Positions 16,175-25,753 of a stretch of 32,300 bases of DNA are shown here, in pieces. The DNA comes from JAEUPI01 sp044222685 (GTDB lineage Bacteria > Pseudomonadota > Gammaproteobacteria > Burkholderiales > Burkholderiaceae_C), in assembly GCA_044222685.1 (NCBI GenBank), contig JBGAMU010000073.1, positions 1-32,300 of the forward strand, in the 5' to 3' direction. The notes beneath the pieces were generated by a model, which was not told where the DNA came from, made no database searches, and worked only from the letters and a program-made list of their open reading frames with translations. A program made the translations under genes and the position numbers. Each line of letters begins with the position of its first letter. Position 1 is the stretch's first letter.

Positions 16175-18082
16175 ATGAGATTCAACCACCTCGCCCGTAC
16201 CGCCGTGGTGCTGGCGGCCGCCACGGCCGTCTGCGCGACGGCGCAGACCCCGCCTGCTGCCGCCGCGGCGCCGCGTGAACGCGCCGAGATCCCGGCCGAG
16301 TTCCGCTGGGACTTCAGCGCCATCTATCCGGACTGGAACGCCTGGGAAGCCGGCATGCGCGACATGGAGGCCAAGGCCGACGCGTTCGCGGCGCTGAAGG
16401 GCACGCTGAAGAACGGCCCCGACGCGGTGCTCAAGGCCTACCGCGCCTTCGACGACATCGGCAAGCTGCAGTACCGCCTGTACCGGTATCCGCAGTTGCA
16501 GCGCGACGTCGACACGCGCGACCAGGCGGTGGCGGGGCGATTCCAGCGTGTCGGCGCGCTGTTCGCGAAGTTCGAGACGGCCACCGCGTGGTTCACGCCC
16601 GAGCTGCTGCAGGTGCCGCAGGCGACGATGCGCGGCTGGCTCGAGCAGACGCCGGCGCTCGGCCCCTATCGCTTTCCGATCCTCGAGGCCTATCGCCGCG
16701 AAGCGCACGTGCTCGACGAGAAGGGCGAACGGCTGCTGTCGCTGGCCAGCCGGTTCAACGAGTCGCCGCGCGAAGCCTATGCCGAACTGAGCACCTCGGA
16801 CATCAAGTTCCCGACCGTCACGCTGGCCGACGGCCGCAGCGTCACGCTGTCGCCGGGCAACTACTTCGCGCTGCTCGCAGGCAACCGCAACCAGGCCGAC
16901 CGCGCCAAGGCGGCGGCGGCCCACGTGGGCACCTATGCGACGACGGCCCACACCTATGCAGCCCTCTACAACAGCGTGCTGCAGCGCGACTGGTTCATCG
17001 CCCAGGCGCGCAATTTTCCGACGACGCTCGACGCCGCGCTGCACGCCGACGCCGTGCCGCGGCAGGTGGTGCAGACGCTGGTCGAGACCACGCGCGCCGG
17101 CACCGCACCGCTGCAGCGCTACATGCGGCTGCGCAAGAAGCTGCTGGGCCTGCAGACCTACCACCCCTACGACGGCTCGCTGCCGATCTTCAAGAACGAC
17201 AAGACCTACCCGTACGCCACCGCGCGCGAACTGGCCCTGGCCTCGGTAGCGCCGCTCGGCGAGGAGTACGGCGCGCGCTACCGCCGCTTCGTCGGCGGCG
17301 GGCGCATCGACGTCTACGAGAATCCGGGCAAGCGCAGCGGCGCCTACAGCGCCGGCGTGTACGGCGTCGGCCCCTATCTGCTGCTGAACTACAACGACAC
17401 GCTCGACTCGATGTTCACGCTGGCACACGAGGCCGGCCACGCGATGCACACGGTGCTGTCGTACGAACACCAGCCGTTCTCGACCTCCGACTACACGATC
17501 TTCGTCGCCGAGGTCGCCTCGACGACCAACGAGCGCTTCCTGCTCGAGGAGCTGCTGCGCCGTACCAGCGATCCGAAGGAGCGCTTCCTGCTGCTGCAGC
17601 ACGCGGCCGATGCGATCGTCGGCACCTTCTACACGCAGGTGCTGTTCGCCGACTTCGAGCTGCGGGCGCATCAGCGGGTCGAGCGCGGTGAACCGATCAC
17701 GACCGAGGTGCTCAACAAGCTCTATGGCGAGACGGCGCGCGCGTACTACGGCGATGCGGTCACGTTCGACCCGTTCTACGAGGTGACCTGGGCGCGCATC
17801 TCGCACTTCTTCAACTCGCCCTACTACGTCTACCAATACGCCACCTGCTTCGCCTCGTCGGCACGGCTGTTCGACGCGATGACGACCGGCACGCCCGAGT
17901 CGCGCAAGGCGGCCACCGAGCGCTACCTCACGCTGCTCAAGAGCGGCGGCAACGACAACCCGATGCGGCAGCTGCAGCAGGCCGGCGTCGACCTGACGCA
18001 GCGTGCCACCGTGCAGGCGGTGATCGACCAGCTCGACGCGCTGGTCTCGCGCATGGAGGCCGAGGCGCAGAAGATCCGCTGA
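16175..18082 (+). CDS. pepF: Oligoendopeptidase F-type M3 metallopeptidase, exported
   Basis: 635 residues including a signal peptide (hydrophobic core, likely cleavage after ATA at residue 23). The zinc site is HEAGH at 418-422, with the third ligand Glu446 in FVAEVAST 28 residues from the first His; both are diagnostic of family M3. The order of blocks (EFRWDFSAIYPDW near the start, VYGVGPYLLLNYNDTLDSMFTLAHEAGHAMH, then SPYYVYQYATCFASS) matches PepF. The family cleaves oligopeptides of roughly 7-17 residues. Classical PepF is cytoplasmic, so a Sec signal points to a periplasmic peptide-scavenging version. It is divergent from the PAS kinase with 100 bases between starts. Confidence 0.93.
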   Translation: MRFNHLARTAVVLAAATAVCATAQTPPAAAAAPRERAEIPAEFRWDFSAIYPDWNAWEAGMRDMEAKADAFAALKGTLKNGPDAVLKAYRAFDDIGKLQYRLYRYPQLQRDVDTRDQAVAGRFQRVGALFAKFETATAWFTPELLQVPQATMRGWLEQTPALGPYRFPILEAYRREAHVLDEKGERLLSLASRFNESPREAYAELSTSDIKFPTVTLADGRSVTLSPGNYFALLAGNRNQADRAKAAAAHVGTYATTAHTYAALYNSVLQRDWFIAQARNFPTTLDAALHADAVPRQVVQTLVETTRAGTAPLQRYMRLRKKLLGLQTYHPYDGSLPIFKNDKTYPYATARELALASVAPLGEEYGARYRRFVGGGRIDVYENPGKRSGAYSAGVYGVGPYLLLNYNDTLDSMFTLAHEAGHAMHTVLSYEHQPFSTSDYTIFVAEVASTTNERFLLEELLRRTSDPKERFLLLQHAADAIVGTFYTQVLFADFELRAHQRVERGEPITTEVLNKLYGETARAYYGDAVTFDPFYEVTWARISHFFNSPYYVYQYATCFASSARLFDAMTTGTPESRKAATERYLTLLKSGGNDNPMRQLQQAGVDLTQRATVQAVIDQLDALVSRMEAEAQKIR

Positions 18083-18160
18083 CGAGCGTCGCCCCCGACC
18101 GCCCCGGGGCATCGGCCCGCCCCGCAGCGGCCGCGCGCGGCTGCGGCTATCCTTGTCGCG

Positions 18161-19095
<935 letters not shown>

Positions 19096-19099
<4 letters not shown>

Positions 19100-19857
19100 A
19101 CCTGCATGCCGTGCGCGCCATCTATGGCTTCGAGATGGCACGGACCTTTCGCACGCTGATGCAGAGCATCGTCTCGCCGGTGATCTCGACCTCGTTGTAC
19201 TTCGTGGTCTTCGGCGCCGCCATCGGCTCGCGCATCCAGGAGGTGCAGGGCATCAGCTACGGCGCCTTCATCGTGCCGGGCCTGGTGATGCTGTCGCTGC
19301 TGACGCAGAGCATCTCCAACGCCTCGTTCGGCATCTACTTCCCCAAGTTCACCGGCACCATCTACGAGCTGCTGTCGGCGCCGGTGTCGTTCTGGGAGAT
19401 CGTGATCGCCTATGTCGGTGCGGCGGCCACCAAGTCGATCGCGCTCGGGCTGATCATCCTGGCCACCGCCGCGCTGTTCGTGCCGCTGCGCATCGAGCAT
19501 CCGCTGTGGATGCTGCTGTTCCTGGTGTTGACCTCGGTGACGTTCAGCCTGATCGGCTTCATCATCGGCATCTGGGCCGACGGTTTCGAGAAGCTGCAGG
19601 TCGTGCCGCTGCTGATCGTCACGCCGCTCACGTTCCTCGGCGGCAGCTTCTATTCGATCGACATGCTGCCGCCGGCCTGGCAGACGGTGGCGCTGTTCAA
19701 TCCGGTGGTCTATCTCGTGAGCGGCTTTCGCTGGAGCTTCTACGGCCTGGCCGACGTCGCGGTGGGCATCAGCCTGGGCATGACGGCGTTGTTTCTCGCC
19801 CTGTCGCTGGCCATCGTGGCCTGGATCTTTCGCACGGGATACCGGCTCAAGGCCTGA
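19096..19857 (+). CDS. ABC-2 type transporter permease (YadH-like)
   Basis: 253 residues from a GTG overlapping the ATPase stop (GTGA), implying translational coupling. It has about six hydrophobic segments and the ABC-2 signature region near PLTFLGGSFYSIDMLPPAWQ followed by LFNPVVYLVSGFRWSFYG. This is the membrane half of the exporter with the preceding ATPase, in the inner membrane. The substrate cannot be inferred; relatives are linked to drug, polysaccharide or lipid export. Confidence 0.92.
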
Positions 19858-19858
19858 C

Positions 19859-20137
19859 GTGGACACGTGGCTCGACGCGCTTCAGTGGCCGGCGATGGCC
19901 GTGACGCTGGTCTCCGCCTGGCTGGTCGCGTCGCAGAGCGCGCGTCGCCGCCGCGCGGGCTTCTGGTGCTTCATCGCGAGCAACGTCCTGTGGATCGCGT
20001 GGGGCTGGCACGATCACGCTTACGCACTGATCGCCCTGCAACTCGGCCTGTTCGCACTCAACCTGCGGGGCGCCAGCAAGAACGAGCGGCCTGACGGCGA
20101 TGACGCCGGGCCGTCGGGTCGAAGACAGTCCGGTTGA
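19859..20137 (+). CDS. Small membrane protein, unknown function
   Basis: 92 residues from a GTG placed one base after the permease stop. It has two or three hydrophobic segments (about 9-25, 33-48 and 54-68) with SARRRRAGFWCF between the first two, then a charged, probably disordered tail (NERPDGDDAGPSGRR). Similar short proteins with the WGWHDHAYALIALQ motif occur in Burkholderiales as I recall, with no assigned role. The one-base gap suggests co-translation with the YadGH-like exporter, so it may be an accessory subunit (inference). Confidence 0.7.
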   Translation: MDTWLDALQWPAMAVTLVSAWLVASQSARRRRAGFWCFIASNVLWIAWGWHDHAYALIALQLGLFALNLRGASKNERPDGDDAGPSGRRQSG

Positions 20138-20216
20138 ACAAGAAGCTGACGCCGGGCAACCGCCACGCGCGCCGCTTGATCCAGGCCAAACGCCCGGCGG
20201 CCAGGCGGGCGCGAGC

Positions 20217-20253
20217 CGCGGCTATCATCGATGCGTCATCGGGAGTAGCCGCG
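20217..20253 (+). promoter_or_regulatory. Leader hairpin before the TMEM165-type exporter, GGGAGTAGC motif
   Basis: CGCGGCTA (20217-20224) and TAGCCGCG (20246-20253) form an 8-base inverted repeat with a 21-base loop. It contains GGGAGTAGC (20241-20249), which recalls the GGGGAGUAGC signature of the yybP-ykoY manganese riboswitch often found before such exporters. Only about 30 bases remain before the ATG, and the aptamer's second half (GCAAGACCUU-like) is not seen. A full riboswitch is therefore not supported. TATCAT at 20223-20228 could instead be a -10 element, in which case the transcript would lack the 5' arm. Confidence 0.25.
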
Positions 20254-20279
20254 CGCAACCCTCCGGCCCCGGACTCTCG

Positions 20280-20858
20280 ATGGAATCCCTATTCGTCTCC
20301 ACAGGTGTCGTGGCGCTGGCCGAGGTCGGCGACAAGACCCAACTGCTCGCGTTCATCCTGGCCGCGCGCTTCAAGAAGCCGCTGCCCATCATCGCCGGCA
20401 TTCTGCTGGCCACGCTGGTCAACCACGGCCTGGCCGGCGCGCTCGGCGCCTGGATCACCTCGGCCGTCAATCCCACGGTGCTGCGCTGGGTGCTCGGCTT
20501 GTCGTTCATCGGCATGGCCGCGTGGACGCTGATCCCCGACAAGATCGAGGACGAGGAGACTCAGGTGGCGCGCCGCTTCGGCGTCTTCGGTGCGACGCTG
20601 ATCACCTTCTTCCTCGCCGAGATGGGCGACAAGACGCAGATCGCCACCGTGGCGATGGCGGCGCACTACGGCACGCCGCTGGTGGTGGTGATCGGCACCA
20701 CGCTCGGCATGCTGATCGCCGACGTGCCCGCGGTGTTCGTCGGCGAGAAGCTGTCGGCGCGCATCCCGATGAAGCTGGTACACGGCATCGCCGCGGGCAT
20801 CTTCACGGCACTCGGCGCGGCCACGCTGCTCGGCGCCGGCGCGAGCCTCGGGTTCTGA
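20280..20858 (+). CDS. TMEM165/GDT1 (UPF0016) family cation exporter, probable Mn2+ exporter
   Basis: 192 residues, six hydrophobic helices in two pseudo-repeats. Each half carries the family motif ExGD(K/R)(T/S): EVGDKTQ at 15-21 and EMGDKTQ at 112-118, which form the cation path. Bacterial members (MntX type) export manganese; eukaryotic ones supply Mn/Ca to the Golgi. The ATG at 20280 fits the family N terminus (MESLFVSTGVVALAEVGDKTQ), so longer in-frame starts are rejected. The leader contains a GGGAGTAGC motif, listed separately. Transcribed in the same direction as the exporter genes upstream, but 142 bases away. Confidence 0.92.
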   Translation: MESLFVSTGVVALAEVGDKTQLLAFILAARFKKPLPIIAGILLATLVNHGLAGALGAWITSAVNPTVLRWVLGLSFIGMAAWTLIPDKIEDEETQVARRFGVFGATLITFFLAEMGDKTQIATVAMAAHYGTPLVVVIGTTLGMLIADVPAVFVGEKLSARIPMKLVHGIAAGIFTALGAATLLGAGASLGF

Positions 20859-20905
20859 CGATGGCGCCAGAATAGGCGACTGCTCAGCTGCAGGAGAAAC
20901 GCGCC

Positions 20906-22552
20906 ATGGACGAATTCGTCGGTTGGCCGGAGGACCTCGCTGCCCGTTATCGTCGCGACGGACTGTGGGAAGGCGTCACCATCGCCGACATGGTCGACCG
21001 CACCGCGCGCCGCCTGCCCGCCAAGGTGGCTGTAGTCCAGGGTGAGCGGCGCATCACCTATCGCGAGCTGGTCGAGACCTCGCAACGCCTCGCGCTCGGT
21101 CTGGCGCGGCGCGGCATCGCGCATGGCGACCGCGTCGTCCTGCAGCTGCCGAACACGCTCGACTTCGTGCACACCTATCTGGCGCTCAACCGGATCGGCG
21201 CCATTCCCGTGATGGCGCTGCGCGCGCATCGCCAGGCCGAGGTGCGGCACTTCCTGCGCGCCTCGGTCGCCACCGCGTACATCGTGCCCGACGTGATCGG
21301 CAGCTTCGACTACCGCGACATGGCGCGCGAGATGCAGGCCGAGTTCGCCGCGCTGCGGCAGGTGATCGTCGCCGGCGATCCGGCGCCGGGGCAAACAGCG
21401 CTCGCCTCGTTGCTCGACGGGGCCTTGCCGCTGGCGCAGGTGGAGCGCGAACTCGCCGCACGTCGCCCCGACCCCGGCGACGTGGCCACCATGCTGCTGT
21501 CAGGCGGCACCACGTCGATGTCCAAGCTGATCCCGCGCACCCACGACGACTACGTGCTCAACGCACGGGCATGCGGCGCGGTGGCCGGCTTCGGCGAACA
21601 AACGGTGTTCATGGCCATCCTGCCGCTCGGCCACAACTACAACCTCGCCTCGCCAGGCATGCTGGCCACCTTCTACTACGGCGGCACGATGGTGCTGGCC
21701 GCCAGTGGCGCTGCCGACGAGGTGTTCGCGCTGGTCGCGCGCGAGCGCGTGACGGTGATCGCGGCGGTCGTGCCGCTGATCACCGCCTGGCTCCACTCCG
21801 ACGTGCCGCAGCGGTTCGACCTGTCGTCGCTGCGGGTGGTGCAGAACGGCGGCGCGCGGCTGGCCCCCGAGCTGCGCCGGCGCCTGCGCCAGCAGCTCGG
21901 CTGCACGCCGCAGGAGGTTTACGGCACTGCCGAAGGCCTGATCAACATGACGCGACTCGACGATCCCGACGAGCTGCTGCTCGAGAGCTCGGGCGCGCCG
22001 GTGTGCGAGGCCGACGAGATCCGCGTGATCGACGACGAGGACCGCGACGTGCCCGACGGCGTGCCGGGCGAGCTGGTCACGCGCGGCCCGTACACGATCC
22101 GCGGCTACTACGACGCGCCGCAGAAGAACGCCGAGGCCTTCCTGCCCGGCGGCTGGTACCGCATGGGCGACATCGTGCGCAAGCGCGGCCGCTACGTGGT
22201 CACCGAGGGCCGCCGCAAGGACCTGATCAACCGCGGCGGCGAGAAGATCTCGTGCGAGGAGGTCGAGAACCTGATCTTCGCTCATCCCAAGGTCCAGGCG
22301 GTGGCGCTGGTGGCGATGCCCGATCCGGTGTTCGGCGAGAAGGCCTGCGCCTTCGTGATCCCCAAGGACGGGCAGACGCTCGACCTGCCCGAGCTGGTGG
22401 CCTTCCTGCGCCAGCAGCACATCGCGAGCTTCAAGCTGCCCGAGCGGCTGGAGCTGGTGAGCGCGTTTCCGCAGAGCCCCGTGGGCAAGATCATGAAGCG
22501 GGAGCTGCGCGAACGGCTGATCGCGCAGGAGCCCGCGCCGCACAAGCACTGA
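20906..22552 (+). CDS. Aryl-acid adenylate-forming ligase, EntE/DhbE-like
   Basis: 548 residues; AGGAG 9 bases before the ATG. ANL-family core motifs: SGGTTSMSKLIPRTHDDY (from 199), YGTAEGLINMTRLDD, GGWYRMGDIV, RRKDLINRGGEKIS, and the C-terminal PVGKIMKRE with the catalytic Lys. The first and third match 2,3-dihydroxybenzoate-AMP ligases. GHNYNLASPG (HNY at 243-245) corresponds to the DhbE aryl pocket, in which the Asn contacts the 2-hydroxyl, so an ortho-substituted benzoate (salicylate, 2,3-dihydroxybenzoate, perhaps 2-aminobenzoate) is likely. No siderophore synthetase or carrier protein gene is nearby, so a CoA-ligase role supplying the aryl-CoA operon at 27 kb is plausible. That is inference. 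Confidence 0.88.
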   Translation: MDEFVGWPEDLAARYRRDGLWEGVTIADMVDRTARRLPAKVAVVQGERRITYRELVETSQRLALGLARRGIAHGDRVVLQLPNTLDFVHTYLALNRIGAIPVMALRAHRQAEVRHFLRASVATAYIVPDVIGSFDYRDMAREMQAEFAALRQVIVAGDPAPGQTALASLLDGALPLAQVERELAARRPDPGDVATMLLSGGTTSMSKLIPRTHDDYVLNARACGAVAGFGEQTVFMAILPLGHNYNLASPGMLATFYYGGTMVLAASGAADEVFALVARERVTVIAAVVPLITAWLHSDVPQRFDLSSLRVVQNGGARLAPELRRRLRQQLGCTPQEVYGTAEGLINMTRLDDPDELLLESSGAPVCEADEIRVIDDEDRDVPDGVPGELVTRGPYTIRGYYDAPQKNAEAFLPGGWYRMGDIVRKRGRYVVTEGRRKDLINRGGEKISCEEVENLIFAHPKVQAVALVAMPDPVFGEKACAFVIPKDGQTLDLPELVAFLRQQHIASFKLPERLELVSAFPQSPVGKIMKRELRERLIAQEPAPHKH

Positions 22553-22553
22553 C

Positions 22554-22571
22554 GGCGGCCGCGCGGCCGCC
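22554..22571. terminator. Perfect 18-base GC palindrome after the ligase gene
   Basis: GGCGGCCGCGCGGCCGCC is fully self-complementary and begins 2 bases after the ligase stop codon. As RNA it would form a 7-base GC hairpin with a 4-base loop. It lacks a T-run, so terminator or message-end protection is inferred from position only. Confidence 0.35.
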
Positions 22572-22665
22572 ACGACGGTGCGGTCGAATCCGGCGCCGGT
22601 CGATCGTCGTGGTCACAGGGGTGGCGTATCGTCGCCGCTTCTTCCGGACCCGAAAGGACGCGACG

Positions 22666-23316
22666 ATGGGCCGACTGCGCGTCAACTGCTTCACTCTCTC
22701 GCTCGACGGCTTCGGCGCCGGCCCGCAGCAGAGCCTGGCCCAACCGCTCGGCGCCGGCGGTGAGGATCTGCACCGATGGATGATCGGCACACGCACCTTC
22801 CGGCGCATGGTGCTCGGCCAGGACGGCGGCAGCACGGGCGTCGACGATGACTTCGCCGCGCGCAGCTTTGCCAATGTCGGCGCCTGGATTCTCGGCCGCC
22901 ACATGTTCAGCCCGTCGCGCGGGCCGTGGCCCGACGACGGCTGGCAAGGCTGGTGGGGCGACGAGCCGCCGTACCACGTACCGGTCTACGTGCTGACGCA
23001 CCATGCGAGAGCCCCGATTGCGATGAAGGGTGGCACGACGTTTCACTTTGTCACCGACGGCATCGAATCGGCACTCGCGCAGGCACGGGCCGCTGCCGGC
23101 GGCCGCGACGTGCGCATCGGCGGCGGGGCGGCGACGATCCAGCAGTACCTGCGCGAGCGCCTCGTCGACGAGCTGCACCTGGCTGTCTCGCCGGTGCTGC
23201 TCGGGTGTGGCGAGCGTCTGTTCGAAGGCGTCGATGCGCGACAGCTCGGTTATTCGGTGACCGAGCACGTCGCGACCTCGCTCGCGACGCACGTGGTGCT
23301 CACACGCAGCGACTGA
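22666..23316 (+). CDS. Dihydrofolate reductase / RibD C-terminal domain family protein
   Basis: 216 residues from the ATG at 22666, with AAGGA 7 bases upstream. The fold signatures are the opening strand RVNCFTLSLDGF, the NVGAWILGRHMF block and the late VRIGGGAATIQQYLRERLVDELHLAVSPVLLGCGERLFEG, typical of NADPH-binding RibD-C/DHFR-like reductases. True DHFR active-site residues are not evident, and such stand-alone proteins are mostly uncharacterised. No riboflavin or folate gene is nearby. Separated from the upstream ligase by a strong palindrome, so probably its own transcript. Confidence 0.86.
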   Translation: MGRLRVNCFTLSLDGFGAGPQQSLAQPLGAGGEDLHRWMIGTRTFRRMVLGQDGGSTGVDDDFAARSFANVGAWILGRHMFSPSRGPWPDDGWQGWWGDEPPYHVPVYVLTHHARAPIAMKGGTTFHFVTDGIESALAQARAAAGGRDVRIGGGAATIQQYLRERLVDELHLAVSPVLLGCGERLFEGVDARQLGYSVTEHVATSLATHVVLTRSD

Positions 23317-23418
23317 TACACGATTCCTTCGCCACGCCTTGTTGACGCGGGTGAAACCCGGTGCGGATATCCTTGCCCGCGACGCAGATTCGGCTTGGCC
23401 TGAAGCGAACGATGGACT

Positions 23419-23883
23419 ATGTTGGCGTCATGCGCCGCGGTGGCGCAGCCGATGGATCACATGCCCCACACACTTGCTTCTACCGATAGTCCGCGTGCCG
23501 TGGCCGAAGTGCTGGCGCTGGTGGTGGCCGTGCAGCCGAACTGCGCCGACGCGCAGGCCCGCATGCTGCACGAGCTCGATGCCTATCGGCGCATCGGCAT
23601 GCCGCAGCCCGAATTCGACCGCCTGGTCGGGCGCTTCCGGCAGGCGGCGTTGGCCGAGCACGGCTACCCGCACCTCGACGACCTGACCTTGATCGACGAG
23701 CTGCTCGACAGCGTGCACGAGGAGAAGCACCGTCTGCTGCTGTGCCGCATGACGAGCTGCCTGATCACCGTGGACGGGCGCATCAACGATTTCGAGCGCA
23801 CGCTGTACGACCGCATGCTGCTGCGCTGGGGCTACACCCGCACGAGCGTGTCGCGCGCGATCCTCGCCGAGCACATGCAATGA
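23419..23883 (+). CDS. TerB-like small helical protein
   Basis: Up to 154 residues; all-alpha by composition. The C-terminal two thirds (ALAEHGYPHLDDLTLIDELLDSVHEEKHRLLLCRMTSCLITVDGRINDFERTLYDRMLLRWG) shows the TerB-like pattern of paired helices with an acidic D-G-x-I-x-D/E turn (VDGRINDFE). TerB proteins are linked to tellurite resistance and stress signalling, but most small homologues have no known role. The start is uncertain: in-frame ATGs at 23419, 23452 and 23461 all lack a clear ribosome site, and the last two give a more typical N terminus. No other ter gene is nearby. Confidence 0.7.
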   Translation: MLASCAAVAQPMDHMPHTLASTDSPRAVAEVLALVVAVQPNCADAQARMLHELDAYRRIGMPQPEFDRLVGRFRQAALAEHGYPHLDDLTLIDELLDSVHEEKHRLLLCRMTSCLITVDGRINDFERTLYDRMLLRWGYTRTSVSRAILAEHMQ

Positions 23884-23920
23884 ACGGCGGCGCGGCCTGA
23901 CGGCCCCGATCGCCGGTGGC

Positions 23921-24232
23921 TCAATGATCCTCGAGCCGCGTGACGGTGTCTTCGGCCAGCGAGCCGGTGTCGGGGTCCAGCCAGTTGGTGAGGCCGAGTT
24001 CCTGCTCGGCCTCGGCGAGGCTCTCGCCCGGCTCGACTCCGTCGTCGGCCGACTCGTCCATGTCGGCGAGCGCCGCCTCGATCGACTCGTAGGGGCCGAA
24101 CTCCTGGTGCCCGTCGGGCGCGATCCAGTGGTAGCCGTCGGGACGCTGCACGATGCGTTGCAAGCGCTCGTCGCCGTCGCCGCCGGCCTCGCCGTCGTCG
24201 CTCGCGTCGAATGGATTGCGCTGCTCGGTCAT
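23921..24232 (-). CDS. Small acidic protein, unknown function
   Basis: 103 residues from the ATG at 24232, with GGAGAAGG upstream. Very acidic (Asp/Glu-rich throughout), with one ordered-looking block RPDGYHWIAPDGHQEFGPYESIEAALADM, which resembles small domains matching short query-like motifs in other uncharacterised proteins. No transmembrane segment, signal or catalytic motif. It converges on the TerB-like gene and is divergent from the PaaK-like ligase. I do not recognise the family; coding status is supported by the ribosome site and the third-position G/C pattern. Confidence 0.68.
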   Translation of the reverse strand: MTEQRNPFDASDDGEAGGDGDERLQRIVQRPDGYHWIAPDGHQEFGPYESIEAALADMDESADDGVEPGESLAEAEQELGLTNWLDPDTGSLAEDTVTRLEDH

Positions 24233-24358
24233 GGTGTCCGCCTTCTCCACCGCCACTGGCCGTGGCGTCGTGCGTCGATATTAGGCCGTGCCGGGGTGCT
24301 GCGCTTGCGAACCATCAACGTCGCCAAGGGCTAGGCCCGCTGCCGAGACGGGTCTGCG

Positions 24359-25732
24359 ATGATGTTCGACTGGATCGAGCCCTTTGCACACGCCGCGCTG
24401 GCGTGGGACATCCAGCTCGTCTCGCATTCGGGCCCGGCGGCCTGGTTGCAGCGCCGCGACCGCCGCCTGCGCGAGATGCTGTCGTTCGCCGCCGCACGCT
24501 CGGCCTTCTATGCCGACGCGCCCTCCGCGGCAGCCGACGAGCCGGCACTGCACTGGCTGGCGCGCTGGCCGGTCATGCGCAAGGCCGAGCTGATGCAGCG
24601 GTTCGACGACTGCCTGACCGATCGCTCGATCACGCTGGCCGCACTGCGCTCGTTCATGGCCGACCCCTCGTGCATCGGCCGGCTCTACGACGACCGCGTG
24701 ATGGCATGGGAAAGCTCCGGCAGTTCGGGAACGCCGGGTGTATTCGTCCACGACGCACAGGCGCTGCGCGTGTACGACCAGCTCGAGAGCCTGCGCCGGC
24801 CGCCGGCCGCGATCGGCGTCGGGCCGATCGCCTTCGTCGGTGCGACGCAGGGCCACTTCGCCAGCGTCTGCACGATCGAACGGCTGCGCCGGCTGGGGCC
24901 GATGGCGGCGGCGTGCATACGGTCGTTCTCGTTCATGCAGCCGATCGCGCAGCTGGTCGATCAGCTCAACGCCTATCGTCCGGCGGTGCTGGCGAGTTAT
25001 CCCAGCACCGCGAGCCTGCTCGCCGACGAACAACGGGCCGGCCGCCTGGCGATCCGACCGCTGTCGATCTGGACCGGCGGCGAGACACTGACGCCCGCGG
25101 TGCGCCGCCAGGTCGAACAGGCCTTCGACGCGCAGGTGGTCGACAGCTACGGCGCGTCGGAGTTTCTCGCGATTGCCTGCCAGTGCGGTCGCAGCGCGAT
25201 GCACCTCAACGCCGACTGGCTGGTCCTCGAACCGGTTGACGAGCAGATGCGCCCGGTCGCGGCCGGTGCATTCGGCGCGACGACGCTGCTGACCAACCTG
25301 GCCAACCATCTGCAGCCGCTGATCCGCTACGACATCGGCGACCGCGTGCGCATCGATCCGCAGCCCTGCGCCTGCGGCTCGCCGCTGCCGGTGATCGAAG
25401 TCCAGGGGCGATGCGACGACAGCCTGCTGTTGCGAACGGCGGGTGGTCGCGCGGTCAGCCTGCCCCCGCTGGCGCTGGTGGGGCTGCTGGAAAACGATGC
25501 CGGCGTGTTCGACTTCCAGCTGGTGCAATGTGGCGCCGACCGGTTGCGGCTGGACCTGCACGCCGGTGGCGGCGGCAGCGAACGGCAGTGGCGCCAGGCG
25601 CGGACCGTGCTGCGAAGTTACCTGCACGCCCACGGTCTCGACAACGTGCAGCTGACGCATCGCTGCGGTGTCCTGCAGAAGCCGGGTCGCAGCGGCAAGC
25701 TGCAGCGCGTGGTCGCGCGACCACGCGCATGA
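24359..25732 (+). CDS. PaaK / coenzyme F390 synthetase-like adenylate-forming ligase
   Basis: 457 residues. The family P-loop ESSGSSGTPGVFVHD is at about 118-132, then SIWTGGETL, DSYGASEFLAIACQC (with GAxE) and RYDIGDRVRIDP, all as in phenylacetate-CoA ligases and F390 synthetase relatives. The C-terminal GKLQRV carries the expected late Lys. Substrate unknown; the family activates aryl or other carboxylic acids as adenylates, usually for CoA transfer. A CxC...C set (CQC, then CAC) could form a small metal site as in some PaaK-like proteins. It lies 1.2 kb before the aryl-CoA operon, separated by an opposite-strand lipoprotein gene, so it is a neighbour rather than a member. Two adjacent ATGs at 24359/24362. 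Confidence 0.85.
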   Translation: MMFDWIEPFAHAALAWDIQLVSHSGPAAWLQRRDRRLREMLSFAAARSAFYADAPSAAADEPALHWLARWPVMRKAELMQRFDDCLTDRSITLAALRSFMADPSCIGRLYDDRVMAWESSGSSGTPGVFVHDAQALRVYDQLESLRRPPAAIGVGPIAFVGATQGHFASVCTIERLRRLGPMAAACIRSFSFMQPIAQLVDQLNAYRPAVLASYPSTASLLADEQRAGRLAIRPLSIWTGGETLTPAVRRQVEQAFDAQVVDSYGASEFLAIACQCGRSAMHLNADWLVLEPVDEQMRPVAAGAFGATTLLTNLANHLQPLIRYDIGDRVRIDPQPCACGSPLPVIEVQGRCDDSLLLRTAGGRAVSLPPLALVGLLENDAGVFDFQLVQCGADRLRLDLHAGGGGSERQWRQARTVLRSYLHAHGLDNVQLTHRCGVLQKPGRSGKLQRVVARPRA

Positions 25733-25753
25733 GTCGCGGGCTCCAGCCCCGGC

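Noticed and set aside
23348..23360. Hairpin CGGGT-GAA-ACCCG after the RibD-like gene as a terminator
   Set aside because: A 5-base stem without a T-run is too weak to call.
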